Assembly (NCBI GenBank): GCA_964604565.1
Contig: CAZRZN010000280.1
Span: 1-5,175 of the forward strand
Origin: CAZRZN01 sp964604565
Lineage (GTDB): Bacteria; Pseudomonadota; Alphaproteobacteria; Rhodobacterales; Rhodobacteraceae
Direction of reading: 5' to 3'
DNA: 5,175 nt
Shown here: piece by piece, positions 1 through 5,175 of the stretch
How positions within the stretch are numbered: the first letter of the stretch is position 1
How the letters are laid out: each line of letters begins with the position of its first letter
Made by a program: the position numbers and the translations under genes
Notes under the pieces: generated by a model
What the model was told of the DNA's origin: nothing
Database searches by the model: none
The model's input: only the letters and a program-made list of their open reading frames with translations

Positions 1-1
1 C

Positions 2-631
2 GTGGCGGCAGGCACCGGCTTCTCCATCGACATCTCGGCCACGGCGGCGGGCGGGCCCTCCAACACGGCTGACCGGAACGACATCAGCTACGTGGCCCGG
101 GATGGCGACACGATGGCGGATGTGGCGGCGGGCCTTGCCTCGGCGTTCAACAAATACATCACAGAGGATCTGGGCGCGGGCAACGAGGGCACCATCGCCG
201 CCACCGTCAGCGGCAACGCCGTCACCTTTACCGGTGCGGATGTCGTGGGCGACAACTTCTCGATCGCGGCACAGGAATACGCGGCAGACGCCACCACCAC
301 CATCGGCGGCGGACTGGCGGAACTGGCCAATATCGACGTCACCACGCAGGCCGGCGCGGACAGCGCGCTGGACGAGGTGGAGGGCCTGATCCAGACCGCC
401 ATCGACGCCTCCGCGGCCTTCGGTTCTGCCGAAATGCGACTGGAAACGCAAAAAGACTTCATCTCCAACCTCACGGATGCGGTGAAGTCGGGCATCGGCA
501 CGCTTGTCGATGCGGACCTCGAAGAGGTATCGGCCAAGTTGCAGGCGCAGCAGGTCCAGCAGCAGCTGGCCATGCAGGCCCTGTCGATCGCCAACCGTCA
601 GCCGCAGTCGTTGCTGTCGCTCTTCCGCTAA
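2..631 (+). CDS. Flagellin, C-terminal part (5' end outside window)
   Basis: This is the structural subunit of the flagellar filament, exported through the flagellar type III apparatus and polymerised outside the cell. The frame is open from the window edge, and no ribosome site or flagellin N-terminal domain is present. The GTG at position 2 is therefore an internal valine codon and the gene is cut by the window. The last ~80 residues are a classic flagellin C-terminal (D0/D1) domain: a long helix with QKDFISNLTDAVKSGIGTLV (about residues 150-169 of the visible part), a Gln-rich stretch AKLQAQQVQQQLAMQ (178-192), and the terminal SIANRQPQSLLSLFR typical of alphaproteobacterial flagellins. 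Residues ~1-115 (GTGFSIDIS, DGDTMADVAAGLASAFN, GNAVTFTGAD) look like the beta-rich variable insert resembling flagellin_IN-type modules, which would be exposed on the filament surface. Family assignment is firm. The symbol (fliC, fla or fljK type) cannot be fixed from this fragment. Confidence 0.93.
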   Translation: MAAGTGFSIDISATAAGGPSNTADRNDISYVARDGDTMADVAAGLASAFNKYITEDLGAGNEGTIAATVSGNAVTFTGADVVGDNFSIAAQEYAADATTTIGGGLAELANIDVTTQAGADSALDEVEGLIQTAIDASAAFGSAEMRLETQKDFISNLTDAVKSGIGTLVDADLEEVSAKLQAQQVQQQLAMQALSIANRQPQSLLSLFR

Positions 632-661
632 CCGTCTCTGACGGCTCATAAAACCATCTGA

Positions 662-713
662 ACCAGCCCCCGGTTGCAGCGGCGAGACGCCGCACGGGGG
701 CTGGTGCTTTATT
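662..713 (+). terminator. Intrinsic-type terminator after flagellin
   Basis: A perfect 11-base inverted repeat pairs ACCAGCCCCCG (662-672) with CGGGGGCTGGT (695-705). A second perfect 6-base stem sits inside it, GCGGCG (679-684) with CGCCGC (688-693), around a 3-base AGA loop. The two stems are joined by a six-base bulge on the left and one base on the right. The 3' side runs into TGCTTTATT, a modest T-rich tail. A small separate hairpin, CCGTC/GACGG (632-636/640-644), directly follows the flagellin stop. The position after a highly expressed structural gene, with the next gene on the same strand, fits a terminator that insulates ppx. The imperfect T tract is the main weakness. Confidence 0.85.
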
Positions 714-741
714 GACCCGTTTCCTTGCTGCGGTCCATAAC
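712..741 (+). promoter_or_regulatory. Candidate sigma70-type promoter for ppx
   Basis: TTGACC at 712-717 matches five of six bases of the -35 consensus. CATAAC at 736-741 matches four of six of the -10 consensus, and the spacer is 18 bases. Transcription would begin near 748, leaving a leader of about 20 bases before the ATG at 768. The -35 box begins inside the T-rich tail of the preceding terminator, so the flagellin unit ends and the ppx unit starts with almost no spacer. The match is by eye only; a 4/6 -10 box can occur by chance. Confidence 0.45.
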
Positions 742-767
742 GGAATTCTCATCGGGTCGGGATTCGC

Positions 768-2312
768 ATGGACGGACAGGACGAAACACACGGCCACTGG
801 GATCCCTTCGGGCGGCCGCTGTTCGATGACCCACAAGCGCGGGCGCTGTCCCGTGTGGGGGTTGTCGATATCGGATCGAACTCGGTCCGGCTTGTGGTCT
901 TTGACGGCGCGGCGCGCAGTCCGGCCTATTTTCACAACGAAAAGGTAATGTGCGGTCTGGGCGCGGGCATGGCCGAAACCGGCCGGTTGAATCCCGACGG
1001 GCGCGAACGCGCGATGCGCGCGATGATGCGCTTCAGCAAGCTGGCGGAGGGCATGGGCCTGCCGGATCTGACGGTGGTCGCCACCGCCGCCATGCGCGAC
1101 GCCGAGGACGGACCGGAGTTTCGCGCGCAATTGGAGGCCGCCACCGGCCTGCGCGTCTGGGTGATCGACGGCGCGGAGGAGGCGCGTCTTTCCGCGCAGG
1201 GGGTGCTGTTGGGCTGGCCCGGTTCCTACGGGCTGGTCTGCGACATCGGCGGGTCGTCGATGGAACTGGCCGCGATCTATGACGGCAAGGTGGGGCGGCG
1301 GATTTCCTCGCCGCTGGGCCCGCTCAAACTCAGCGACATGGAGGGCGGGCGCAAGGCGCGGAAAAAGCATATCGAGGCCGAACTGGACCAACTGGCCAAG
1401 CATATGGGCACCCAGCGCGACCGGCTGTTCCTTGTCGGCGGAAGCTGGCGCGCCATTGCCCGGATCGACATGCACCGGCGCGGCTATCCGCTGCATGTGC
1501 TGCACGAATATCGCATGGACGCGGAGGCGGTGCAGGAGACGCTTGCCTTCATCGAAAGCAGTGACCTCGACAAGCTGCGCAAGGCCTGCGGGATTTCCAG
1601 CGCGCGCATGGCGCTTGTGCCGCTTGCGGGGGAGGTGCTGACCGGTGTCATCGAGACATTCCAGCCCAAGGATATCGCCACGTCCAGCTATGGTATCCGG
1701 GAGGGGCTGCTGTATGAACAGATGCCCCAGAACCTGCGCGACCGCGATCCCCTGATCGAGGCCAGCCGCTTTGCCGAGGTCAAGGATGCGCGCCTGCCGG
1801 GCCTTGGAAAGCTGCTGTATGATTTCGTCATGCCGCTGTTCCCGCAGGCCGGGCCGTCCCGGCGGCGCCTGATCCACGCAGCCTGCCTGCTGCATGACGT
1901 CAGTTGGCGGGCGCATCCCGATTACCGCGCAGAGGTCTGTTTCGACAATGCCACCCGGGCGAACCTTGGCGGGTTGAAGCATTGGGAACGCATCTATCTT
2001 GGCATGGCGCTGATGCATCGCTACCGCAACAAGCGCGAGGGCACCCGGTTCGAGGATCTGTTGGCGCTGCTCGACCCTGCGCATCAGCGCGAGGCAGAGG
2101 TGCTGGGCAAGGCGCTGCGGTTCGGGGCGATGCTCTGGACCCTGACGCCCGATGACGACGGGCCGCGCCTGTCATGGGACGCGGAGACCCGCGCACTGCG
2201 CCTGCATCTGGATGCCGCCACGGCACCGATCTTCGGGGAGGTCAGCGAGGCCCGCTTCACATCGCTGGCCACTGCGCTGGGTGCGGACAGCTTCGAGGTG
2301 GATATATCCTGA
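768..2312 (+). CDS. ppx: Ppx/GppA family exopolyphosphatase
   Basis: Predicted cytoplasmic phosphatase of the ASKHA-fold Ppx/GppA family, which releases terminal phosphate from polyphosphate and/or hydrolyses pppGpp to ppGpp. Both nucleotide/phosphate-binding loops are intact: VVDIGSNSVRLVV (residues 32-44) and LVCDIGGSSMEL (156-167). The EEAR segment (137-140) corresponds to the region holding the catalytic glutamate. LVGGSWRAIARI (222-233) is the second-domain conserved stretch. The C-terminal ~200 residues contain an HD-like helical region with HAACLLHD (370-377) and later histidines in GLKHWERIYLGMALMHRYR, as in the long form of the family. At 514 residues it is full length. The ATG at 768 gives about 28 residues before the first beta strand; only a weak GGGA five bases upstream resembles a ribosome site. 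Its own promoter is likely (712-741). Substrate preference between polyphosphate and pppGpp cannot be read from the sequence. Confidence 0.93.
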   Translation: MDGQDETHGHWDPFGRPLFDDPQARALSRVGVVDIGSNSVRLVVFDGAARSPAYFHNEKVMCGLGAGMAETGRLNPDGRERAMRAMMRFSKLAEGMGLPDLTVVATAAMRDAEDGPEFRAQLEAATGLRVWVIDGAEEARLSAQGVLLGWPGSYGLVCDIGGSSMELAAIYDGKVGRRISSPLGPLKLSDMEGGRKARKKHIEAELDQLAKHMGTQRDRLFLVGGSWRAIARIDMHRRGYPLHVLHEYRMDAEAVQETLAFIESSDLDKLRKACGISSARMALVPLAGEVLTGVIETFQPKDIATSSYGIREGLLYEQMPQNLRDRDPLIEASRFAEVKDARLPGLGKLLYDFVMPLFPQAGPSRRRLIHAACLLHDVSWRAHPDYRAEVCFDNATRANLGGLKHWERIYLGMALMHRYRNKREGTRFEDLLALLDPAHQREAEVLGKALRFGAMLWTLTPDDDGPRLSWDAETRALRLHLDAATAPIFGEVSEARFTSLATALGADSFEVDIS

Positions 2313-2568
2313 CCCGCTCGGGTGTGGACGGTCCGGGGTGCGCAGGGTGGATCGCTTGTGCCTCCCGACAACAAGGTCTGTGGCAGGGGGCGGCCTGCGG
2401 GGCCTCTCTGTCTTGCAGGTCAGGCCCGGCAGGCCGATCCGCGCCGAGGCCCCGCAAGATTACCCCGCCGGGGCGCGCGGCGCCCGGTCTGACGGAACGC
2501 AGTGAATGACGCGGGCGCGCCCCGATCCGAGGGCGATGCGCTGACGGCTTGGCTGGCTGCGCTGGCGA
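2313..2568. other. Convergent intergenic gap, palindrome-rich, no gene seen
   Basis: These 256 bases separate the stop of ppx (plus strand) from the stop of the small exported-protein gene (minus strand). Open frames crossing it (for example 2502-2720 plus, 2152-2505 plus) give arginine/proline-rich translations with no recognisable domain and run out of phase into real genes, so I do not call them. The gap holds a small hairpin at the ppx stop (ACCC/GGGT, 2312-2315/2320-2323), a large inverted-repeat block at 2391-2456, a GC stem GGGCGC/GCGCCC at 2471-2476/2480-2485, and the perfect 10-base palindrome GGGCGCGCCC at 2513-2522. No tRNA-like cloverleaf or T-rich terminator tail was found on either strand. 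Confidence 0.6.
2391..2456. repeat. Overlapping inverted repeats, possible bidirectional terminator
   Basis: Stem A pairs 2391-2405 with 2422-2436 (14 of 15 positions complementary, single mismatch) around a 16-base loop. Stem B pairs TGCGGGGCCTC (2396-2406) with GAGGCCCCGCA (2446-2456), a perfect 11-base match around 39 bases. The left arms overlap by ten bases, so A and B cannot form together. Lying between convergent genes, the block probably stops transcription from one or both sides, but no T tract follows either stem, so a canonical intrinsic terminator is not proven. A dispersed palindromic repeat is the other reading. Confidence 0.55.
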
Positions 2569-2958
2569 CTAGAGGTCGATCTCAGGCCCCGGTTCGGTGC
2601 GCGTGCCGTCCTCCGGTTCGGGATCGGGTTCCAGCGGTGTCTTGCGCCGGATCAGGATATCCCCGTTCTCCAGCATCACCGGCGCCTCGTAGGCGGTCCA
2701 GTCGTCGACCTTTGCCATAAGGTCCGCAAGCGCGGGGCCCATTTCGTTGGCGAAGTCCCGCAGGTAGGGCTCCATCTCGCGCGCGGCTTCGTCCAGCTCC
2801 TTCAGCGCGGGTTCCATTTCCGTCATCAGCCCGCGCAGGAACAGGCGGGTGCCTTCCTCCATCAGGCTGAAACCGTCATCTTCCTGGCTCTGCGCCATCA
2901 CGGGCGCGGCGAGCAACGACATCACGACAAGGGGGAGGGCGATCTGTTTCATGCGCAT
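2569..2958 (-). CDS. Small exported protein with EMxPxL repeats, unknown function
   Basis: I do not recognise a named function; similar short proteins are known to me only as hypothetical proteins of Rhodobacterales. Read from the ATG at 2958 it has 129 residues. It begins with a signal peptide: basic MRMKQ, hydrophobic IALPLVVMSLLAAPV, and cleavage likely after AAPVMA (about residue 22), so it should be periplasmic. A helical region follows with three copies of an EMxPxL motif: EMEPALKEL (47-55), EMEPYLRDF (61-69) and EMGPALADL (72-80). Then comes a compact NGDILIRRK segment (98-106) and an acidic, proline-rich tail (PLEPDPEPEDGTRTEPGPEI). It has no cysteines and is the last gene of the minus-strand cluster, about 33 bases after the nuclease-family gene. 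The start is uncertain: ATG at 2952 gives the same signal peptide, and TTG at 2985 has a better ribosome site (GAGG at 2993-2990). Confidence 0.8.
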   Translation of the reverse strand: MRMKQIALPLVVMSLLAAPVMAQSQEDDGFSLMEEGTRLFLRGLMTEMEPALKELDEAAREMEPYLRDFANEMGPALADLMAKVDDWTAYEAPVMLENGDILIRRKTPLEPDPEPEDGTRTEPGPEIDL

Positions 2959-2989
2959 GATATAGGCACGCAGGACCCGGTGCAAAAGA

Positions 2990-2993
2990 CCTC
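2990..2993 (-). promoter_or_regulatory. GAGG ribosome site ahead of a TTG start candidate
   Basis: Read on the minus strand, GAGG (2993-2990) overlaps the TGA stop of the upstream nuclease-family gene (2994-2992) and lies four bases before a TTG at 2985. That TTG is in frame with the exported-protein gene and would add nine residues before the ATG at 2958. Neither ATG has a comparable site upstream. The signal could therefore mark the true start or a site for coupled translation. Confidence 0.35.
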
Positions 2994-4002
2994 AGAGCGC
3001 AATGTCCAGCGTGACCGGAAAATGATCCGACGCGGTGAGCAGCGCGTTGCGCAGCGCCTCGTCCTGCCAGCAATCGGCATCGTCGAAGGGATGCCAGATC
3101 CGCCAAGATGGTTCGCACTCCCGCAACCGCGCGGAGATCATGATGTAATCCAGCAGCGCCTGAAGATACCGCCCTTCGTCACGCAGAAGAAAGCGCGCGG
3201 TCGTCGGCTGCGCCCCCAGCCGGCGTTGCAGCGCCTGCGCCGCATGCGGATCGTAGAGTTGCAGCGCCGCATCCTCGCCCTGTCCCAGCAGGATCTCCAC
3301 CGAACTGCGGCCAAAGAGATCCTCGTAGCTGTCCAGTCCGGGGCCGTCATTGAGATCGCCCAACATGATCAGATCTTCGCCCGCTGCAAGATGCGCCACG
3401 ATCCGCCGCCGCAGCCAGACCGCCTGCGCCAGTTGCTTGCGCCGGTTGGCGATGGCCAGCCGCATGATCGCGTCGTGCCCCTTTGCGCCATGCGGTGCCT
3501 TGGATTTCAGATGCGCGCCGATCAGCCGCAGCGGCACGCCGGTGGCGGTTTCCACGGTCAGTTCCAGCGGCGGCTTGGAAAATGTCACGATGTCGGCGCG
3601 GGCGTCGATGTCCAGGTCGATCTCCAGCACGTCGTCGAACCGCGGCGCATCCGCGCTTTGCCGCGGATCATGCAGCGCGGTCAGCCTGTCGGGATCGTAG
3701 AGCAGCGCGATTTCCTGCTGGGTGTCATTGGCAAAACCCGTGGCCACGTCGGAGGTGCGCAGGCCCATCGCCTCTGCGAAATTGGTCAGCGCGCGGCGCG
3801 TGGACCGGCGGCGGTTCGTGTCGGGCGCCTCGATCAGCATGATGGCGTCGGCATCCAGTGACCGGAACACATGCCCCAGCGCCTCTATTTGCGCGCCCCG
3901 CGCGATGTCCTGCCGCCCGCCTTCCACGCGATCGATCAGCGGATGACCCTTGTCGTCGAACAAGGCGTCGAACCATTCGACATTGTAACTGGCAAAGCGC
4001 AC
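2992..4002 (-). CDS. Endonuclease/exonuclease/phosphatase (EEP) family protein
   Basis: Member of the DNase I/exonuclease III/inositol-phosphatase superfamily, metal-dependent phosphoesterases. All fold signatures are present in order over 336 residues: SYNVEWF near the start (N7, E9), the metal-binding glutamate in LIEAPD (E58), the catalytic histidine in IGAHLKSK (H164), GDLND (D216, N218), LDYIMIS (D285), and the terminal SDHFPV (D326, H327). The catalytic set looks intact, so activity is expected. The substrate (DNA, RNA, phospholipid or other phosphodiester) cannot be told from motifs. No signal peptide is visible, so it is probably cytoplasmic. The start is GTG at 4002, supported by GAGG four bases upstream and by the fold beginning at once with MRFASYNVEWF. 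It starts 9 bases after the djlA-like stop and is followed closely by the exported-protein gene, which fits co-transcription. Confidence 0.9.
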   Translation of the reverse strand: MRFASYNVEWFDALFDDKGHPLIDRVEGGRQDIARGAQIEALGHVFRSLDADAIMLIEAPDTNRRRSTRRALTNFAEAMGLRTSDVATGFANDTQQEIALLYDPDRLTALHDPRQSADAPRFDDVLEIDLDIDARADIVTFSKPPLELTVETATGVPLRLIGAHLKSKAPHGAKGHDAIMRLAIANRRKQLAQAVWLRRRIVAHLAAGEDLIMLGDLNDGPGLDSYEDLFGRSSVEILLGQGEDAALQLYDPHAAQALQRRLGAQPTTARFLLRDEGRYLQALLDYIMISARLRECEPSWRIWHPFDDADCWQDEALRNALLTASDHFPVTLDIAL

Positions 4003-4005
4003 CGG

Positions 4006-4009
4006 CCTC
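4006..4009 (-). promoter_or_regulatory. Ribosome binding site supporting the GTG start of the EEP gene
   Basis: On the minus strand GAGG (4009-4006) lies three bases before the GTG at 4002, within the 9-base gap after the TGA (4014-4012) of the djlA-like gene. The short gap suggests that translation of the two genes is coupled. Confidence 0.55.
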
Positions 4010-4011
4010 GC

Positions 4012-4695
4012 TCAGGCGGTCTCACGCGCGGAAATCTCTTCCCAGGCGCGGTTGATGTCGATCAGGCGGCGTTCCGCGATCTTCACCGCCTCCTCGGGCA
4101 CGCCGCGGGCGATCATCACGTCGGGGTGGCTGTCGCGCACCAGCCGCCGCCAGACGGACCGGATCTCCGTCAGCGGCATGTCGGGCGTGACCCCCAGAAC
4201 CGTGTAGGGATCGCGCGGCGCATCGGGGACAAAACGCGCCCGCAGGGTGCTGAACTGCTGCTCGCTCAGCCCGAAGATCTCCGCCACGCGGCGCAGGAAC
4301 GCGTCTTCCGCCGGGTGATAGATCCCGTCGGCCATGGCGATGTGAAACAACCCCTCCATCAGGTCGCACAGCGTGCCCGATCCCTCGCCGAACATCGCGC
4401 CGATGCGTTTGGCGTAGACCTCGAACCCCGCCACGTCCTGACGCGCAAGGTTGAACACTTTTGCCGCCCCGGCCTCGTCGGCGGGCGCGATCTGGAAAAC
4501 TTCGCGAAAGGCGGTCACCTCGTCGCGCGTCACCAGCCCGTCGGCCTTGGCCATCTTGGCCGACAGCGCGATCACCGCGATGGTAAAGGCGACGCTGCGC
4601 TCCGGCGGCGTGCGCAGCCGGTCGAACACGGCATCCAGCCCTTCGCCCGACGTCAGCGCTTGCACGGCCTGTGAGATGCGGGACCAGATCGACAT
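4012..4695 (-). CDS. TerB/J-domain co-chaperone (DjlA/DjiA-like, soluble)
   Basis: Predicted Hsp70 (DnaK) co-chaperone of 227 residues. The N-terminal two thirds form a TerB-like helical domain with two ADG metal-site-like motifs (KADGLVTRDE, around 51-53, and MADGIYHPAED, 122-124). The C-terminal ~65 residues are a J domain, DPYTVLGVTPDMPLTEIRSV then RRLVRDSHPDV, with the invariant HPD at residues 190-192 that stimulates DnaK ATPase. An ~8-residue insertion (ARGVPEEA) follows HPD, as in DjlA-type J domains. Unlike E. coli DjlA there is no N-terminal membrane segment, so it should be cytosolic. ATG at 4695 is the only plausible start (next Met at residue 48). No Shine-Dalgarno precedes it, but a promoter-like pair does, which raises the possibility of leaderless translation. 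It is second in the minus-strand cluster, 42 bases after the acetyltransferase and 9 bases before the EEP gene. Confidence 0.92.
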   Translation of the reverse strand: MSIWSRISQAVQALTSGEGLDAVFDRLRTPPERSVAFTIAVIALSAKMAKADGLVTRDEVTAFREVFQIAPADEAGAAKVFNLARQDVAGFEVYAKRIGAMFGEGSGTLCDLMEGLFHIAMADGIYHPAEDAFLRRVAEIFGLSEQQFSTLRARFVPDAPRDPYTVLGVTPDMPLTEIRSVWRRLVRDSHPDVMIARGVPEEAVKIAERRLIDINRAWEEISARETA

Positions 4696-4701
4696 GGCCG
4701 C

Positions 4702-4730
4702 AGTTTAGCCGCTCATCGCGGGGCTGTCAG
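4702..4730 (-). promoter_or_regulatory. Candidate sigma70-type promoter, possibly leaderless, for the djlA-like gene
   Basis: On the minus strand CTGACA (4730-4725) matches five of six -35 bases. TAAACT (4707-4702) matches four of six -10 bases, and the spacer is the optimal 17. The -10 ends only six bases before the ATG at 4695, so initiation would fall at or next to the A of the start codon. The absence of any Shine-Dalgarno in this gap agrees with a leaderless mRNA. It may instead be a chance match inside an operon read from upstream of the acetyltransferase. Confidence 0.4.
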
Positions 4731-4737
4731 GATGGGT

Positions 4738-5175
4738 TCAGAGAATTTTCTGCATCAGCACAAGGTCCATCCAGCGGTCGAACTTGCGGCCCACTTCCGG
4801 CAGGCGCGCGACCTCGGCAAAGCCCTGCCTTGCGTGAAAGGCGACGCCATCCGGGTTCTCCCCCGACACACCCGCCCAGAGGCTGTGAACCCCGGCGGCA
4901 CGCGCCGCCGCTTCCAGCGCGGCCATCAGCGCGCGGCCTGCGCCGCGTCCCCGCGCCTCCGGGGCAAGCTGGATCGAATGCTCCATGGTGTGACGATAGC
5001 CCGGACCGCCGCGAAACTGGAAATAGGTGGCAAACCCCACGATGGTGCCATCCAGCTCTGCCACCTGGAACCCCGCGCCGCGCGCGGCGATATCCGCGAC
5101 GATCCCGGCTTCGGTCTTGGCCTCGGTGGTGAAGGTGACGGCGCTGGTCTCTATCACGTGATTCCAGATCGCGCA
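4738..5175 (-). CDS. GNAT N-acetyltransferase, phosphinothricin-acetyltransferase-like (5' end outside window)
   Basis: Acetyl-CoA-dependent N-acetyltransferase of the GNAT fold, cytoplasmic, small-molecule type. Visible motifs are VGFATYFQFR (beta strand leading to the substrate pocket), YRHTMEHSIQLAPEARGRGAG with the acetyl-CoA pyrophosphate loop RGRGAGRAL, a later SGENPDGVAFHARQGF (motif B with its Asn), and the C-terminal GRKFDRWMDLVLMQ, a hallmark of the Pat/phosphinothricin-acetyltransferase-like subfamily. The GTG at 5157 is probably not the start. The frame stays open to the window edge and adds CAIWNH in front of VIETSAVTF; an I-(W/Y)-N-H segment before this strand belongs to the conserved N-terminal region of the family. 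About 15-20 residues are therefore likely missing. The true substrate (amino acid, methionine sulfoximine-like compound or other amine) is unknown. It is first of the visible minus-strand cluster. Confidence 0.9.
   Translation of the reverse strand, partial: CAIWNHVIETSAVTFTTEAKTEAGIVADIAARGAGFQVAELDGTIVGFATYFQFRGGPGYRHTMEHSIQLAPEARGRGAGRALMAALEAAARAAGVHSLWAGVSGENPDGVAFHARQGFAEVARLPEVGRKFDRWMDLVLMQKIL

Noticed and set aside
712..948. Plus-strand frame overlapping the ppx promoter and N-terminus
   Set aside because: It is out of phase with ppx, whose phosphate-binding motif at residues 32-44 fixes the real frame, and it starts inside the predicted promoter.
471..2084. 537-residue minus-strand open frame opposite ppx and the flagellin end
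   Set aside because: It crosses the terminator and a gene boundary, its translation is His/Arg/Gln/Pro-rich without domains, and both opposite-strand genes have clear family motifs. It is an antisense shadow of GC-rich coding DNA.
2513..2522. Perfect palindrome GGGCGCGCCC as a possible operator
   Set aside because: Short pure-GC palindromes are expected by chance at this base composition, and it sits at the 3' ends of both flanking genes, not near a promoter.
2502..2720. 72-residue plus-strand frame beginning in the convergent gap
   Set aside because: No ribosome site, arginine/proline-rich translation, and most of it is antisense to the exported-protein gene.
2980..3861. 293-residue plus-strand open frame
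   Set aside because: It lies wholly opposite the EEP-family gene, whose catalytic motifs are all intact, and its own product has no recognisable domain.
3871..4674. 267-residue plus-strand open frame
   Set aside because: It is opposite the TerB/J-domain gene and the start of the EEP gene; it is His/Arg-rich and domainless, typical of a shadow frame.

Overview
The window is GC-rich (roughly two thirds G+C by eye). It reads as chromosomal DNA of an alphaproteobacterium, most likely Rhodobacterales (Roseobacter/Paracoccaceae). The main support is the flagellin C-terminus ending in SIANRQPQSLLSLFR, the long (514-residue) Ppx/GppA protein, and the soluble TerB-plus-J-domain chaperone. The assignment rests on remembered family resemblance, not on a search.

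Layout: (1) Positions 2-631, plus strand: the 3' part of a flagellin gene whose start lies left of the window. It is closed by a strong intrinsic-type terminator at 662-713. (2) A sigma70-like promoter at 712-741 begins in the terminator tail and leads into a Ppx/GppA exopolyphosphatase gene at 768-2312. (3) Positions 2313-2568 are a 256-base convergent gap with no convincing gene but several strong inverted repeats, two of which are mutually exclusive. (4) Positions 5175 to 2569, minus strand: four tightly packed genes in the order GNAT acetyltransferase (5' end cut by the window edge), TerB/J-domain DjlA-like co-chaperone, endonuclease/exonuclease/phosphatase-family protein, and a small exported protein with an acidic proline-rich tail. 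Gaps are 42, 9 and about 33 bases, so they probably form one transcription unit. A sigma70-like promoter in the 42-base gap could also start a leaderless transcript exactly at the djlA-like gene.

The two halves of the window converge on the palindrome-rich gap and have no evident shared pathway. The left part is motility plus polyphosphate/(p)ppGpp metabolism. The right part is a mixed housekeeping cluster: small-molecule acetylation, Hsp70 co-chaperone, a metal-dependent phosphoesterase and a small envelope protein of unknown role. I see no mobile element, CRISPR array, tRNA, rRNA, toxin-antitoxin pair or phage gene. The observations most worth a second look are the competing hairpins in the gap, the possible leaderless promoter, the repeated EMxPxL motif of the small exported protein, and the start-codon questions for two minus-strand genes.
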